Of a stretch of DNA of 64,000 nucleotides, positions 21,336-32,544 are shown in pieces (positions within the stretch are counted from its first letter, which is position 1; every line of letters starts with the position of its first letter). Below the pieces are notes generated by a model. That model did not search any database. It was not told the DNA's origin and was given only the letters and a program-made list of their open reading frames with translations. The stretch lies in the NCBI RefSeq assembly GCF_021134715.1, contig NC_060026.1:11461001-11525000 (forward strand). The letters run 5' to 3'. Position numbers and translations under genes: made by a program. Source of the DNA: Daphnia pulex. Lineage: Eukaryota > Arthropoda > Branchiopoda > Diplostraca > Daphniidae.

Positions 21336-23862
21336 ATGGCGGGTAAAAAAAAATGCTCTCGTTGAATCCTTATTTTCGAAAATTGAAAATCTTTCTTTCT
21401 GTATCCATTCCTCAGATTTATTTATGAAGCATCGATGTGGCTACTGTCAGGACGACATCCTTGGCATTCGAATCCGATGTAACGTTTGTGTCGATTACGA
21501 ACTTTGTTTACAGGTGTGGTATAAAATCTTCGTTGAATGAATCCCTCCCCTTCCTTCTTTGTTGTTTGTTATGACGCCCACCGGAGTGGTATTGCCGGTT
21601 GGTCGGCGGCGAATTTGAATTATTTTAATAACACAGTTTTGCAATGTTTCTTTCTAGTGTTTCTCTCTTGGCTGTGAAATTGGACCACATAAAAGTAGTC
21701 ATGGATATAGATTAATAGTGAGTATTTAAGTTTTTCTATCAAACTCTCAATAAATACTTTATTTTTAATTTCTAGGATCCTGGTACTTTTAGTATTTTTC
21801 CTGACCAACAAAGGGAGGATGAAGGTGGCTGGATTGCAAGGGAAGACTATCAGTTACTTGATGCAATAGAACAGTTTGGTTATGGAAATTGGGAAGATGT
21901 TGCGAAACATGTAGAAACACGGGATTCAGAAAGTAATTGTTGATTTTTATCAGGATTTTATCATCAGTTACTCTCCAATTATGTTTTTTTTACAGAATGC
22001 AAAGAACAGTACTGTGATAGATTTGTCACAGGAACAATAGGTAAACTAACATGGCAAGGGCTTCCAAATGGACTTCTCGCAAGTGGAGAGTCTCGCTTGG
22101 CAGCAATTGATCACACTTGTCCAGATAATGCACCTCTATCTCCATCCATCACATCACGACTACCACCTTTAGCTATTCAACCTGAAGAAACATTAGAACT
22201 TGGATACATGCCTCAAAGAGATGATTTTGAAAGGGTGGGTCTTAATTTGTCATGAAACAAATTGTCTTAAAAACTTCAACATTATTTTTATTTTTTGTAG
22301 GAACATGACAATGAAGCTGAGGCAATTGTTTCTCATCTTGCCATTAATCATGACGACGAGGATATTGATTTGGCTCTAAAACTGGCTCAAGTCGATATGT
22401 ATACTCGCCGCCTGAGGGAAAGAGCCCGAAGGAAGCGGGTTGCTCGGGATTTTCAACTGGTATCCCAATTTTTTAACGCTATCAAGAAAGAGAAGGAAAA
22501 ACCTACGACTGCCGCAAAAAAAAGGGAGTCCCAAAAGGAAAAGTAATTCATGTTTCAATTAGTTAACTATAGATTCATTACAAACAGTTACATTTTTTTC
22601 CTTGTACAGAGAAACGCAAGAAAAATTTCGTTCGTTTTCCCAATTCCACACGGCACCTGAGCATGAGCAATTCTTACGCAATCTAACTAAAGAGAGAGCT
22701 TTGCGATTGCGGATTCGAGAACTAATCAAATACCGTAGGAATGGATTAACTCGACATGAGGAATGTACTGAATATGAACGACTGCGATACTTCCGTGAAA
22801 GAAAGAAAGAAGCCCGGTTGGAGCGCCAGCGCCGGAAATCCGTAAGCAATTTTCCCAGTCTGTACTATTGCTTGCATAGTTTCGTCAAGCGATAGTAAGA
22901 GTGTGCGACTGGTTTATTTACCTGTTAATACTTCGTTGAAATGAATCATTATTGGTGGTGTCCATTGGTTGAATATTCGATTTTATTTTTTTACTTATGT
23001 GTCTTTATTTTAAGTATCTTACAAGCTAGTTAAATTAGAACCCAAAAAAGACTGGAAATTGAACAATAGACTTTAACGTAGGGAAGCAGTGGACCGGGGC
23101 CGATTGTACAAAACCCTGGGACACTACACAAGTCAGAGTAAGCTTTATTATTTCCCCTTTTTTACATACTATGTGCAGTTTAACTCATCAGTTACCTGTG
23201 ATAGCTTTGCATTATATTACGAAATCTCAACTATATTTCTTAGTTCTTAGAATTGTTAAGTAAATTCGTGGCTTATGTATGTAACTTGTTTTTTTTGTTT
23301 TTTTTTTTTTTTTCGCAGCAACGCAAGGGAAGAAGTGCTACTTTCAAGCTTTCGAGACGCAAAAGTCACCTCCTTCGGCAGCAACAACAACAGCAGCGTC
23401 CTCAGCGTTTCAAGCAGTCTGCCTCGACTCGGGCCCGTACTCTCCGCTAATACCCGACTTTCACAGTCAGAATGGCAGGAGGCAGTTGCTAATTTCCTCG
23501 CCAAGAGCGACGATCTCACTTTATGTCCCGGTTCAGAACTGCTCAGTCCTGCTGAAAAGCAAGTCAGTGAAACGATTATTATAATTATTATTTTTAAAGT
23601 TTTATCCAATAATTGTTTTCCTTTAAATCTCAGATTTGCCAAAATCTACGTTTGAGACCATTGTACTATACGTCATTGAAGGCCAATCTCATATTGGTAA
23701 GTCGAATCATTCACTCTCTTGATTTATTCACTTGAAATAAAATACAAATCTTTTTCTCAGAGTGGGACCGACAAGACTCCGCTCCTACCCGGCCTGGCTG
23801 CTGACGAGCAGTCTATGATTGTAAATTATTTTACGAAAGCCGGTTTTCTGTCTGTCGAGTGA
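21336..23862 (+). CDS. Ada2b: Transcriptional adaptor ADA2B (SAGA subunit)
   Basis: Adaptor that partners Gcn5 in the SAGA histone acetyltransferase. Eleven exons: 21336-21342, 21416-21513, 21658-21717, 21776-21932, 21996-22234, 22301-22542, 22610-22841, 23082-23137, 23319-23562, 23634-23696, 23761-23862; 499 residues. The ZZ zinc finger at residues 4-50 has CGYC, CNVC and C..C/H..H ligands. The SANT domain is at about residues 70-115 (REDYQLLDAIEQFGYGNWED). The ADA-box region has LGYMPQRDDFE and ALRLRIRELIKYRRNG. The C-terminal SWIRM domain (ELLSPAEKQICQNLRLRPLYY, then NYFTKAGFLS) is split over three exons. The order and the YMPxRDD motif point to ADA2B rather than ADA2A. The first exon codes only two residues and one base. 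Confidence 0.93.
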
Positions 23863-23902
23863 AAACAGCAATTTTGTGTTGAAAAAATATGTGTCTTTTT
23901 TG

Positions 23903-23908
23903 AATAAA
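23903..23908 (+). terminator. Candidate poly(A) signal of ADA2B
   Basis: AATAAA 41 bases after the ADA2B stop codon. Confidence 0.5.
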
Positions 23909-23909
23909 G

Positions 23910-25316
23910 TTCAACTGTTTTTTTTTAAACGAATTTCCAATATTCATTTCATTTTAGTTTTGATAGATTAGTTAAATTTTACGAATAATTTTGAGTATAT
24001 TAATATAATTTGCATGATAAACCTTTTTTGTTTGATCAGATAAAAGATCACCTGATTTTTTCATCTTAATAAGAACAAAGTGCAACGTGAGGTGGCGGCC
24101 ACCTATCAGTATGGTTACTGGACTCGACTGGACTCAATCTCAATGTTAGATCGCGGTCTTAGATTCAGAGTCTAAGAGAGGTAGAACTGGGGAGGCTTAG
24201 TCGGAGAAGGGTGAGGGGAAGTGGGAAGGTGAGTCACTAAGGAGATCGCTAAAATCTACAATTCTTTGCACGCTACTATCCGGCTGACCACCAATATGAA
24301 TGAAAATTACAACTCTGACTCAAATTTTTACTCTGAATCAAAATTTGAAATCAGATTAAGTCTATTATGAACATACGCATGTATAATTAACTGCAAAAGA
24401 ATTTTATTTTCACGCATGTCGGTACAACCTAAAGGCTAAATCTCAGTTTCTTTGAAACAATAAAAATTCTTCTTAGAATACCCGGGAACGAATGAATAAT
24501 TTCACAAATTAAAAAACCTTAACCTTGTATAGCTATAAAATAGCTTTAAATGAATTAATTGTGAATAAATCAGAATAAATAAATTTCGGGAAGCCACCAC
24601 CAGCCGTAGAAAGCACATTGAACAAAAAGCGGAACACACTGGCACGCCAGCTGAAATCTCAGTTTCTTTGAAAATAATAATCATTATTCTAATAATACCC
24701 AGGAATGAACAAATAACTTCGTAAATAAAAAAAACTATACTTAATATAGCTGTAAAATAGGTTTAAATGAAAGAATTGTAAATAAAATCTAATAAATAAA
24801 TGTCGGGAAGCCACCGCCGCAGTCGCATTGGATGCCACCGTGGGGGTATGGCAAAAGTCGGACCGTACTGGCGAATGCCGTAGATTACTTTGTTGTAGCG
24901 TGCTGGCACGCCAGCAAGCGCCATTTGACGTTGCGTGCTGGCGCGCCAGCTGAGACCAGGTTGTACCCATTGCGTGCAAGAGAGACCACTCTCTTATCTC
25001 TATTCCTCTGACATAGCTGCCTAACTCTCCTTTACCTTGTAGGTTATATTGGCAAGAGCGCCTTAGGGTGCTTGAGCTGTTGCTAGAGGGCACCGGTGTT
25101 TCCCACTTTTACCCTTACTGCTGAAAGTAAAATTACAATATCTTATTGATTAGTTAATTTTACTTAGATTTATCTAAACAGTTAGAATCAGCGAAAAAAA
25201 CTGAATATTTTTGATATTTTTTATTTATTTTTTCATGAAAATACCCACCCGAGACCCGACTAGCTTTAACACGGCGAGATAGGCGAAGAGTCCCGTCCTT
25301 AAGTAAAGTAGTCCAT
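23910..25316. other. Non-coding transition into the repeat-rich half
   Basis: No gene supported. Holds a tandem duplication (24438-24830) and several GCTGGCRCGCCAGC palindromes near 24640, 24900 and 24940. Confidence 0.5.
24438..24830. repeat. Tandem direct duplication, about 216-bp period
   Basis: Both units start with AATCTCAGTTTCTTTGAAA and end near GTCGGGAAGCCACC or TTCGGGAAGCCACC. Units begin near 24438 and 24654 and are clearly diverged. Origin unknown. Confidence 0.6.
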
Positions 25317-26148
25317 CACGATATAATAGGAAAGGTACACTTTCGCGCTACCCCAGTCTCTTGGAAGAAACGGCGGGTGTTCAGTGAAGGGACGACACGA
25401 CACTGTAGCACAACAATCAATTTCATTTGGTAATGGATGGAATTAAAATGCGAAAAATAGATTTTTGGTTATAGCGCTGGCATGATAATGAAGATGGACA
25501 TGGTTCAAGTCTCATTATAGATTTACTTTTTTTTTGAATAAAAATATTGTTTTGACCCATGCCCTTTGTTAACCATGACTCAGACAAATCAAAATTTCGC
25601 GATAGAATTTTTTTTCACAAAATTTCATAGAAAAAACATTGAATTTATATAAAAATTTGGAAAAATTAGGAAGGCATTTAGCAAAAAGTTCGACTTAACA
25701 ATAGGCCCTGAATTTTTCATTTAAGACAGTTTTCAACCGGCTTACGACTATCCCTTCGCGGCGAGCTGAAAAGCTTGCTTTTCTATCTTATTATAAAATA
25801 GAATAAACAAAATTATGTAATAAAAAATACATTTGATTTGATTTTTCGGTGCAAATTTCAAAAAATTGTGAATTTCAATCACAAAATAAACATATAAAAA
25901 ATTGCCTAATCTAGATGAATTAGGTATTTAAGGATAGGGAATCACATAAAACTTAAACTAAATCAATTTCTGGACACATTGATTGGTAATTTTACAGATA
26001 ACGAACGAAAAACCCCTATTTTTACTATACCCCCGAGAGGCGATAAGCTTGAAAGACTAGCGAACTCGGCGGGGAATCTTGGGACCCTTCACTGAACACC
26101 CGCCGGTCTTGGGGATAGCCGAGAGTGTACCTTTCCTATTATATCGTG
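25317..26148. mobile_element. Inverted-repeat element (non-autonomous), 832 bp
   Basis: The ends form an inverted repeat of roughly 75 bases: CACGATATAATAGGAAAGG on the left and its complement on the right, both continuing to a CCCTTCACTGAACACC block. The interior has no coding frame. It contains a B-box-like GGTTCAAGTCTC near 25500. The right end runs directly into a tRNA-like GGTCTAATGGTCAGCATC at 26147, so boundaries are approximate. Superfamily not assigned. Confidence 0.5.
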
Positions 26149-26175
26149 GTCTAATGGTCAGCATCCCGGGTTGGC
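26149..26175 (+). repeat. tRNA-like 5' half (A-box type)
   Basis: GTCTAATGGTCAGCATCCC resembles the D-arm of a tRNA, with no matching 3' half nearby on this strand. A related TCTAATGGTCATCAACCC with a GGTTCGAATCTC B-box occurs on the minus strand at 26807-26876. Confidence 0.3.
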
Positions 26176-26177
26176 AT

Positions 26178-27762
26178 GCATGATACACGCATGTTAAATG
26201 TAAAAGACTATAGCTTTTTCATAAAAAAGGGATTTATTCCTTTTTTAATGTTCCGTTATTGGGAAAATAACAAAAAATAATATTGATTTATTCATCTTTG
26301 ATAAGTCATTTATCCCTGAGGTATATTTATATACGAAGGTCCTTAACAATATAGGGTGTGGGGTATAGGGGGTAGTAGTAGGAAAATGTGTCGAAATGGG
26401 GGTATCACGAAAATCGTGATATCTCAAACATATCAAAGAATTATAAAAAATCCTTTTGGATTCTGAAAGAGGGATGAAAGGGCTACATTTTGTAACAATT
26501 AGTTTTTTTTTACAAGCCGAATATACGGCTAAAAGCGATGTAGTCGGACGTGGAGACTTTGGGTTTTCGTGATATTTCACGATTTTCAACCGTGATTATC
26601 TCGTGAACGGGAAAAGATAAAAATCCGGACTTAATTCCGTTGGAATCGCCTTGCGATTCTGAACAGATTAGACCTAGTCCGGATTTGTAAAGTTCTTTTC
26701 CGGATTACGATCCGAAAAGTACCCCCACCATTTCGGTCCGGTTGAGTGGGAGATCGCTTGTTAAGAGGAATTTTTCAAAAATTACAAACTTAGTTTTCCT
26801 TTCCGACTTGATCGAGATTCGAACCCCGAACCATGCGAATGGCAGCCTGGGTTGATGACCATTAGACCTATTTATTTATATTATTGAAAGGGAAAAATTG
26901 AGTATGATGGTAGCTCGCTATCTATTAGCCAAGACTCATGTCATGCAACATGTGACCGCATGATATAATTGTATTGTTATTATAGTAATAAGTGTTACTT
27001 TAACTTAATCTAAACATGAAGTGCGACGTGGGGTAGCGGGGCGAAGCCTCCGCCACACCTAAGTCGCACCACTCATAATATTGACAGATTATTAGTCAAT
27101 TAGTCAATTAGTTAATAAGAATCAAATCATTTAAGAGAATAAAGGGAAAAAAAATTTTCGAAAAAAATAATAGTATGTATACTATTTACTTTCTACTATT
27201 TAACCTTAATTTTCTGTCTCTTTAACGTTTAAAAAAATTCCCGAAGGACATTACCGAAGGAATCTTGTTGGGAAAACAACAAAACAATTTAACAGCCACC
27301 TTGTCGCAACAAAAAAGTACTAATCTAATATTATACCAATATGTGGGTTATCGACCGAAGAATATTATCGGAAAAAAATATTTTTCCATTACGGGACTTG
27401 ACTAACAACACAGCTGTTGGTGTAGTGATTATAGTGTTAGATTGGTGACTCAATGTAAGATGGTTCATACCCACTCTCGGAAAAGAACAAGGCAGTACTT
27501 AAAATAGAATCCTTTCTAATTACAAGTTGGAAATGAATAAATAGACCACGCTGGACTATAAAACCATAAACACAACAACCGGATTTCATCTAAATATAAC
27601 ACAAATAACGTTCGCAAAAATTTTGAAAGTAGTAAACTGTTATTTTACCAATAGAAGTAAAATAACTTGAAAAAAAATTATTGTGAGCCAGCAAATTTGG
27701 ATGCAAAAATACATTGGAAAAATATTTTAGCAATATTTGGGAAATATACTCTGCTAGCTGGG
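26178..27762. mobile_element. Broken copy of the CCCAGCTAGCA fold-back element
   Basis: Matches the full copy at 41925-43484 in two pieces: 26178-26310 (the block ending TAATAGTCATTTA) and 27269-27762, the right arm ending TGCTAGCTGGG. About 960 bases of unrelated sequence (26311-27268) separate them, containing a minus-strand tRNA-like segment with a GGTTCGAATCTC B-box. A plus-strand tRNA-like sequence lies at 27410-27480. Confidence 0.6.
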
Positions 27763-27763
27763 A

Positions 27764-28063
27764 TGTACCAAACCTACTCAAAAATCTTGTTTAAACTGTA
27801 TACTAAAAACCTATGCAGCCCAAACGGCAGGCAGGTCACAGCAGATCAGAGAAGAAATTGTTGCAATTACGGAATTACAAAGCAATAGCGTTACGTTTTC
27901 CATGATAAATGCACCGCGAGAGCACCTAAGAAACTTCTTAAGAAAACATCGGTTACCCAAGGCCCATAGGCACCCATAACTTTCTAAACGTTTTATTTTG
28001 AGAAGGAAAGACACTTCTTTGTAGCAAGGCGGAAACCGACAGCTCTTATAGCAAGTCGGCCCC
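27764..28063 (+). repeat. Retroelement 3' internal segment shared with 62836-63135
   Basis: Nearly identical to 62836-63135, and in both places it is flanked by the same fold-back element end on the left and an LTR on the right. The plus strand has a 53-codon open frame from about 27810 (ending KAHRHP) in both copies, which looks like the 3' end of an element gene. Not identified. Confidence 0.5.
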
Positions 28064-28890
28064 TGTTAACCTTCATTAGTCCTCTCACCTGCATGTTTGG
28101 GTCGTGTTACGGTTCGGTATCTGCCCCAACCTGACGGCGAAACTGTTAAGCGTGTTTTAATCTGCAAATGTAGAGACCCGTAGTGAGCCTACCCACGGGT
28201 CGTCATTATCATTGTCTATCTTAGGGTCGCTGAGTTTTCGTATACCCTAAGGCAATTGACGCTAGAGCTAAAAGAGCTAAAAAAATTTCAAGGCTTTTGG
28301 TTTTCTCTAACTTTTTTACTTTTTGAAAGTGCGCGCGATTTTCATATTTTTACCCAATTATTTTGAATAGAAACCATTTCCGTTTAATGAGTTAACAAGT
28401 CCGGTTAACATTTAAAAAAATGACGGAGCACGCAGATTAGCGTGTATTTGAGCATTGTAACCCAACCTGCTTTTTTCGGATGGTGAAATAACAGCCAAAT
28501 AACCCAACCCATTTTATTTCTAATATTCCAACATAACCCGCGTGTTACCCGTAAAGCCGTAATTAGGTGAGAGGACTAACCTTGATGGTGTGATTGCGCT
28601 GTATGGTGCAATTATAACTGCGCCACCCAACTAACACCTTTCTCTTCTTGCACAATCACATCTTGGTGATGGTGCAACTGTATCTGAGTATATGTGTATC
28701 TGTATCTATGTTGCAATGCTAACTCTAAGTATAAAAGCCCACGCTCTGCCTCATCCCGGCAGAGTCGTCCCGGCAGTGTACTCCCCAACATTGGTAATAC
28801 AAGTTTCCTTATAATCTACTCAGTGTTTATGTGTTAGTGTTAGTTCATTATAAGTGTAACTTAAGTTTTAGTGATATTGTGATCATCACA
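28064..28890 (+). repeat. LTR of gypsy element copy A (split by an insertion)
   Basis: Begins TGTTAACC and ends ATCATCACA. It contains the CTAAGTATAAAAGCCC TATA-box and a CCCGGCAGAGTCGTCCCGGCAG stem region shared with the LTRs at 43485-43695 and 63136-63449. Interrupted by the element at 28076-28579. Followed two bases later by a primer-binding site. Confidence 0.75.
28076..28579. mobile_element. MITE-like insertion inside the LTR, 504 bp
   Basis: Terminal inverted repeat TTAGTCCTCTCACCT / AGGTGAGAGGACTAA. The uninterrupted LTR at 63136 shows the empty site; the flanks CCTTCA and CCTTGA look like an imperfect 6-base target duplication. No coding capacity. Confidence 0.75.
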
Positions 28891-28893
28891 AAT

Positions 28894-28911
28894 TGGTGAA
28901 CGTGTCAGTTG
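28894..28911 (+). other. Primer-binding site of gypsy copy A
   Basis: TGGTGAACGTG... three bases after the LTR end, the normal place for tRNA priming of minus-strand DNA. The tRNA species was not identified. Confidence 0.55.
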
Positions 28912-29264
28912 GTCTTCGAACACCTGCTCCTTTAATTCTTCAAGCACGGAGAGGAGAGACACCAAAGCGGTAAGTGAATGACGACTCCCCCCTACTAACA
29001 CGGCTCATCCACTTAATGTAAGATGTAGGTAAATATGGGATGAATAGATCCAGGTCGCAATTGGGGGGCGGTAGTATAGCGTAGGTATAAATTTATTCGG
29101 ATCTAGGATGGGATCAAATAAAGAATATTCATCGTAGATCCACCAGCGTATATTCATTAATATAGTGATTGTACGTCGAAGTAATATACCCGGGGGTATG
29201 ATTTTGTTGTGATACCATTTGGTACATACACAGAATGTGCATCACAATATAACCATTTTAGGTA

Positions 29265-29473
29265 CAGTATCTTCCATAAAAATCCGAACACCTTCGTCTC
29301 TTTCTTTATTTAAAAAAAATATTTGGGCAATTTCTTCTTAATTCTAATAAATGAACTTTGTAAAATAATCAATTCTACACATAATATAAAGACTTGAAAG
29401 TTTAAAAAAAGAAAATACATTAAACTGGGCTGTTTGAAAAAAAATGGCGTTCGGATTTTTATGGAAGATACTG
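29265..29473. mobile_element. Small Tc1/mariner-type MITE, 209 bp
   Basis: Perfect inverted ends CAGTATCTTCCATAAAAATC, flanked on both sides by TA. No coding capacity. Inserted in the region that replaces the gag N-terminus of copy A. Confidence 0.8.
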
Positions 29474-29548
29474 TACACGGTGGACAAAAAAGTTAAAAAA
29501 TATCTCAATTTCCATTACTCCCAAACCTTTTTTACTAATTAGAAAGAA

Positions 29549-29618
29549 CAGTTGGTCAAGTGGTCGGAGAGATGAGCTACGGAATTGAAGGTCAGTAGTT
29601 CAAATCTGGGGTGAGATT
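29549..29618 (+). repeat. tRNA-like sequence (SINE-type or pseudo-tRNA)
   Basis: A-box-like TTGGTCAAGTGG and B-box-like AGTTCAAATCT at tRNA spacing. The acceptor stem does not pair, so a working tRNA is unlikely. Confidence 0.35.
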
Positions 29619-30972
29619 TTATCTATAACAGAAATCCTATCCAAAGATTGATGTTATTTAAGGATACTGTGTATTTACGAACCGGTATATTCAAGGGACA
29701 TACAAATGGTACGTGCGGGGAAGGGGAAATAAGGATCAACATGAAGCATTCCATGGATATGCTGTTTGTATCTCCCTTATCCTTGGGAGTACGCTGCAGT
29801 CATATCCATGGTACATCGCTGTGTTAGTAGGGTGGAGAAAATAAATCATTTTTTTAACGAATACGAAGCAGTAAAAAGGGATTTAGAGAAAGCGGGAGAC
29901 AGTTTATCAAAGAGGGACGGTATATTAAAAATCTGAAAGATACTTTAACCCAGCTGGAAAACGATTCAGAGGAGAAGGTAAAACAACTCGTTGACGGATA
30001 CAACGCGTTAAGTATTAAACACGACTCTCTAGAGACCTCGTATAAAACAGTTGACAGTGAAGTAATAGAACTAAAAAACAAAAATTCTCAATTGAACGCG
30101 GAGTTAAATAAGATTATCAACGATAACTTAGCTAACTTGACGGACCTAAGCGACCAGAACGTACAATTAACTACCCAATTAACAAAATTACAACAAGATG
30201 TCGCCACTAAAGAGATATCAGTAGATTCTTTAAGGCAAACAAACAAAGGATTAAAATTAGATACAGCTACGTTATAACAACAGTTAGCACAACAGACAGC
30301 ACAAATCACTCAACCCCCAAACATGACTCCAACTCCTCCAACACCACCGGCCGCTCCTATACAAAATCTTTTAAACCAACAGCAAGGCCCTAGAGCACCT
30401 TCCCCCGATTCAAACAATGCTCCATTGACTAAGAGTCATCTCCATGAACTATACTCGCAGGATGAACGAAAATCAATTCCCGTATACAAAGGGAAAAGAG
30501 GAGATCAACTTATAAATAATTGGTTAAATGACGCCGAAAGAGTAGCGCAAAGCGCAGGATGGGGCGCCAAGGATAAAATAAAATATTTTCAGATCGATTA
30601 AGAGGTGATGCCGTGGATTGGCACAGTGACTACATATAGATCACGCTGCGGATAAAGAAGACTACGATGCGTGAGAGAAAGCTCTCATTAGCAAATTTTT
30701 AACAGAAACAGAGATCGAGAACCTTAAGGAACAACTAAATGAACTAAAACAAACGCCTGATCAAAGTACTCAAACATATGTTTCAAGACTTAATCATGTA
30801 TATGACATTATTCATGGGAAAAAAATCGTTCTTGATGAGACAATTGCACCCCCTGAAGCCGTAGTCCTGGCTAGGTCCCAAAGAAAAATTAGAGGAGAAG
30901 CGAAACAAAAGATACTTCTTAAAGGTTTGTTACCAAAGATAGTACAGGTTGTGTGGACCAGAATCGACGTAA

Positions 30973-31766
30973 CCCTACTAAAACGTCGACGTTCATTGCA
31001 TGTAAATGTGAAATTCAAAAAAAGTATGTGGATGTTCAAATGGTATATGAATATAATGTTCATTTATGATTTCCTATTGCCGCGCATTCAATGTCCATTT
31101 AGTCATATACTATTATAGTTCTCTTCTGAATACCTTTGGTATGTTCATATAACATCCAAAAAACATACACATACATTGGTATGTTATATCCAATCTCCTC
31201 ACGATCACGGCTGGTACCATTCTTCTAAAGCGTTATTTTAGAGAAGTCGGAGCTGGGAATCGAACCACAGACCTTTGGCTTACTAGGCCGCTGCTCTTCC
31301 ATTGAGCTATTTATTCTTATCAAAATTTATGGCGCCAAGAGGCTAGAATCACATACACCTTTGTACAAATGGGAAGGTTATATGAACATTCGCCCAACAT
31401 TCAAAATAGAAGCATAATTTTCCTATATTACATGCGATCCCGCACGTTACATGAATATACGATTTTACGGATTAGATATATGTTTGGCGTTTAATGTTCT
31501 ATTAACGTAAGATGTTTATTACAAATGTGAAATATCTACTTTCTAGATTTCACCTTCAAATCCGTTCCTAAAATTTATGTTCATTTTAGGTGCTGATATT
31601 GATTGTTGTATTCGTACATGCTATGAACGTTAAACAAATCTAAAATTTAAGATGAATTTCTTCGAACAAAAATTAGATAAATACAACGTTCGAAAAATCA
31701 ATGTGGTTGTACACATTCGTTTTTGACCATCATATAACGTTATTAGTATGCGGTGTTTTAGTAGGG
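30973..31766. mobile_element. Non-autonomous DNA element with CCCTACTAAAAC ends, 794 bp
   Basis: Inverted ends CCCTACTAAAAC / GTTTTAGTAGGG with a 2-base AA duplication; the intact gag copy near 45653 gives the empty site. Contains a minus-strand tRNA-like sequence. No transposase. Confidence 0.75.
31243..31318 (-). repeat. tRNA-like sequence inside a DNA element
   Basis: Reads TAGCTCAATGGAAGAGC (good D arm), a loop with an AGT anticodon position, then GGTTCGATTCC. The acceptor and T stems do not pair properly, so it looks like a tRNA pseudogene or SINE piece. Confidence 0.45.
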
Positions 31767-31969
31767 AAATAGCTCATATGAAGATGTTTGCGAAATAGTT
31801 TATGCAGCAGAAACTATAGTAAGCAGAATGAAACAGAATGAGGACAAAAGTTTAAAAGCAGCAATTGCAGGTATTTCGGCTCACGAAGATTAGCAAGACG
31901 TCAAGCTTCAGAGACAGAAGAAAAAGCTTTCTAATATTGAAAAACATTAATTTTGCCATTAATTTTTTA

Positions 31970-32540
31970 TTCATTGAATGATTGAGAAAAGAATATATGG
32001 AATCGATGTAAAACTGCTGGGCTTGGTTGGCTATCGATAGTTGAAGTTCAAAAAAAAAAATTAATGGCCAGAAGAATAGTAGGTCTCCCTTGCTTTTTTC
32101 AAAATCGGCCGCTAGATGGGGTGGTGAAATGACGTCTGTCAATGGCGAAAATCTTCAGAAAATGTCGAAAAATTTCCAAGATTTTCAATTGCCAATATCT
32201 CTGCCAATAACCGTTTAAAATAAAAACGGGGCGAGATGTCTCTGGAGGGGGGCAAAATCTTTCATTCTGAAAAATTAGATTTTTTTTAAAGGTCCGGTTT
32301 GCCCGAAAACTGATGTCAAAAATAAGAAAAAACACTACAATTTCTGGGGGTCTCTTAGTTTTTATTAAATAACTTAAAAACTATGCTAGCTAGAACATTG
32401 CGGATTCCACCATTTGGTTTTCCGTAAAATTTTGCACAAAATGGTTTATACGGGGACTGGCTGCGATACCTTCGTAACCCTTTTCCAAAAATTGTAAACC
32501 CCCAAAACACCCAATTTTGGCCTGATTGAGTGGTGGACTC
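31970..32540. other. Unassigned repeat-region sequence
   Basis: No gene and no clear inverted ends; short open frames only. Confidence 0.4.
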
Positions 32541-32544
32541 AGTG

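Larger units (their letters stand above)
29850..31960 (+). pseudogene. Gypsy gag remnant, copy A
   Basis: Ty3/gypsy-type gag (structural protein of the particle), nearly identical to the copy at 44520-45810. The first coiled-coil part is shared, then an in-frame TAA at 30275, then a Pro-rich linker and the capsid-like region from 30323. The capsid part stops at 30599 through an indel and carries further stops. A 794-bp DNA element sits in it at 30973-31766. The N-terminal third is replaced by unrelated repeats, and no zinc knuckle or pol follows. Dead copy. Confidence 0.8.

Noticed and set aside
23253-23450. Gln-rich frame in the ADA2B region
   Set aside because: A different frame of ADA2B exon 9; the frame leading to the SWIRM domain keeps phase with the neighbouring exons.
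27811-28014. Minus-strand 67-codon frame repeated at 62883-63086
   Set aside because: Opposite a plus-strand frame with better coding character; kept only as part of the shared repeat segment.
31243-31318. Functional tRNA-Thr(AGT)
   Set aside because: The acceptor stem does not pair and the T stem is poor; it also lies inside a mobile element.
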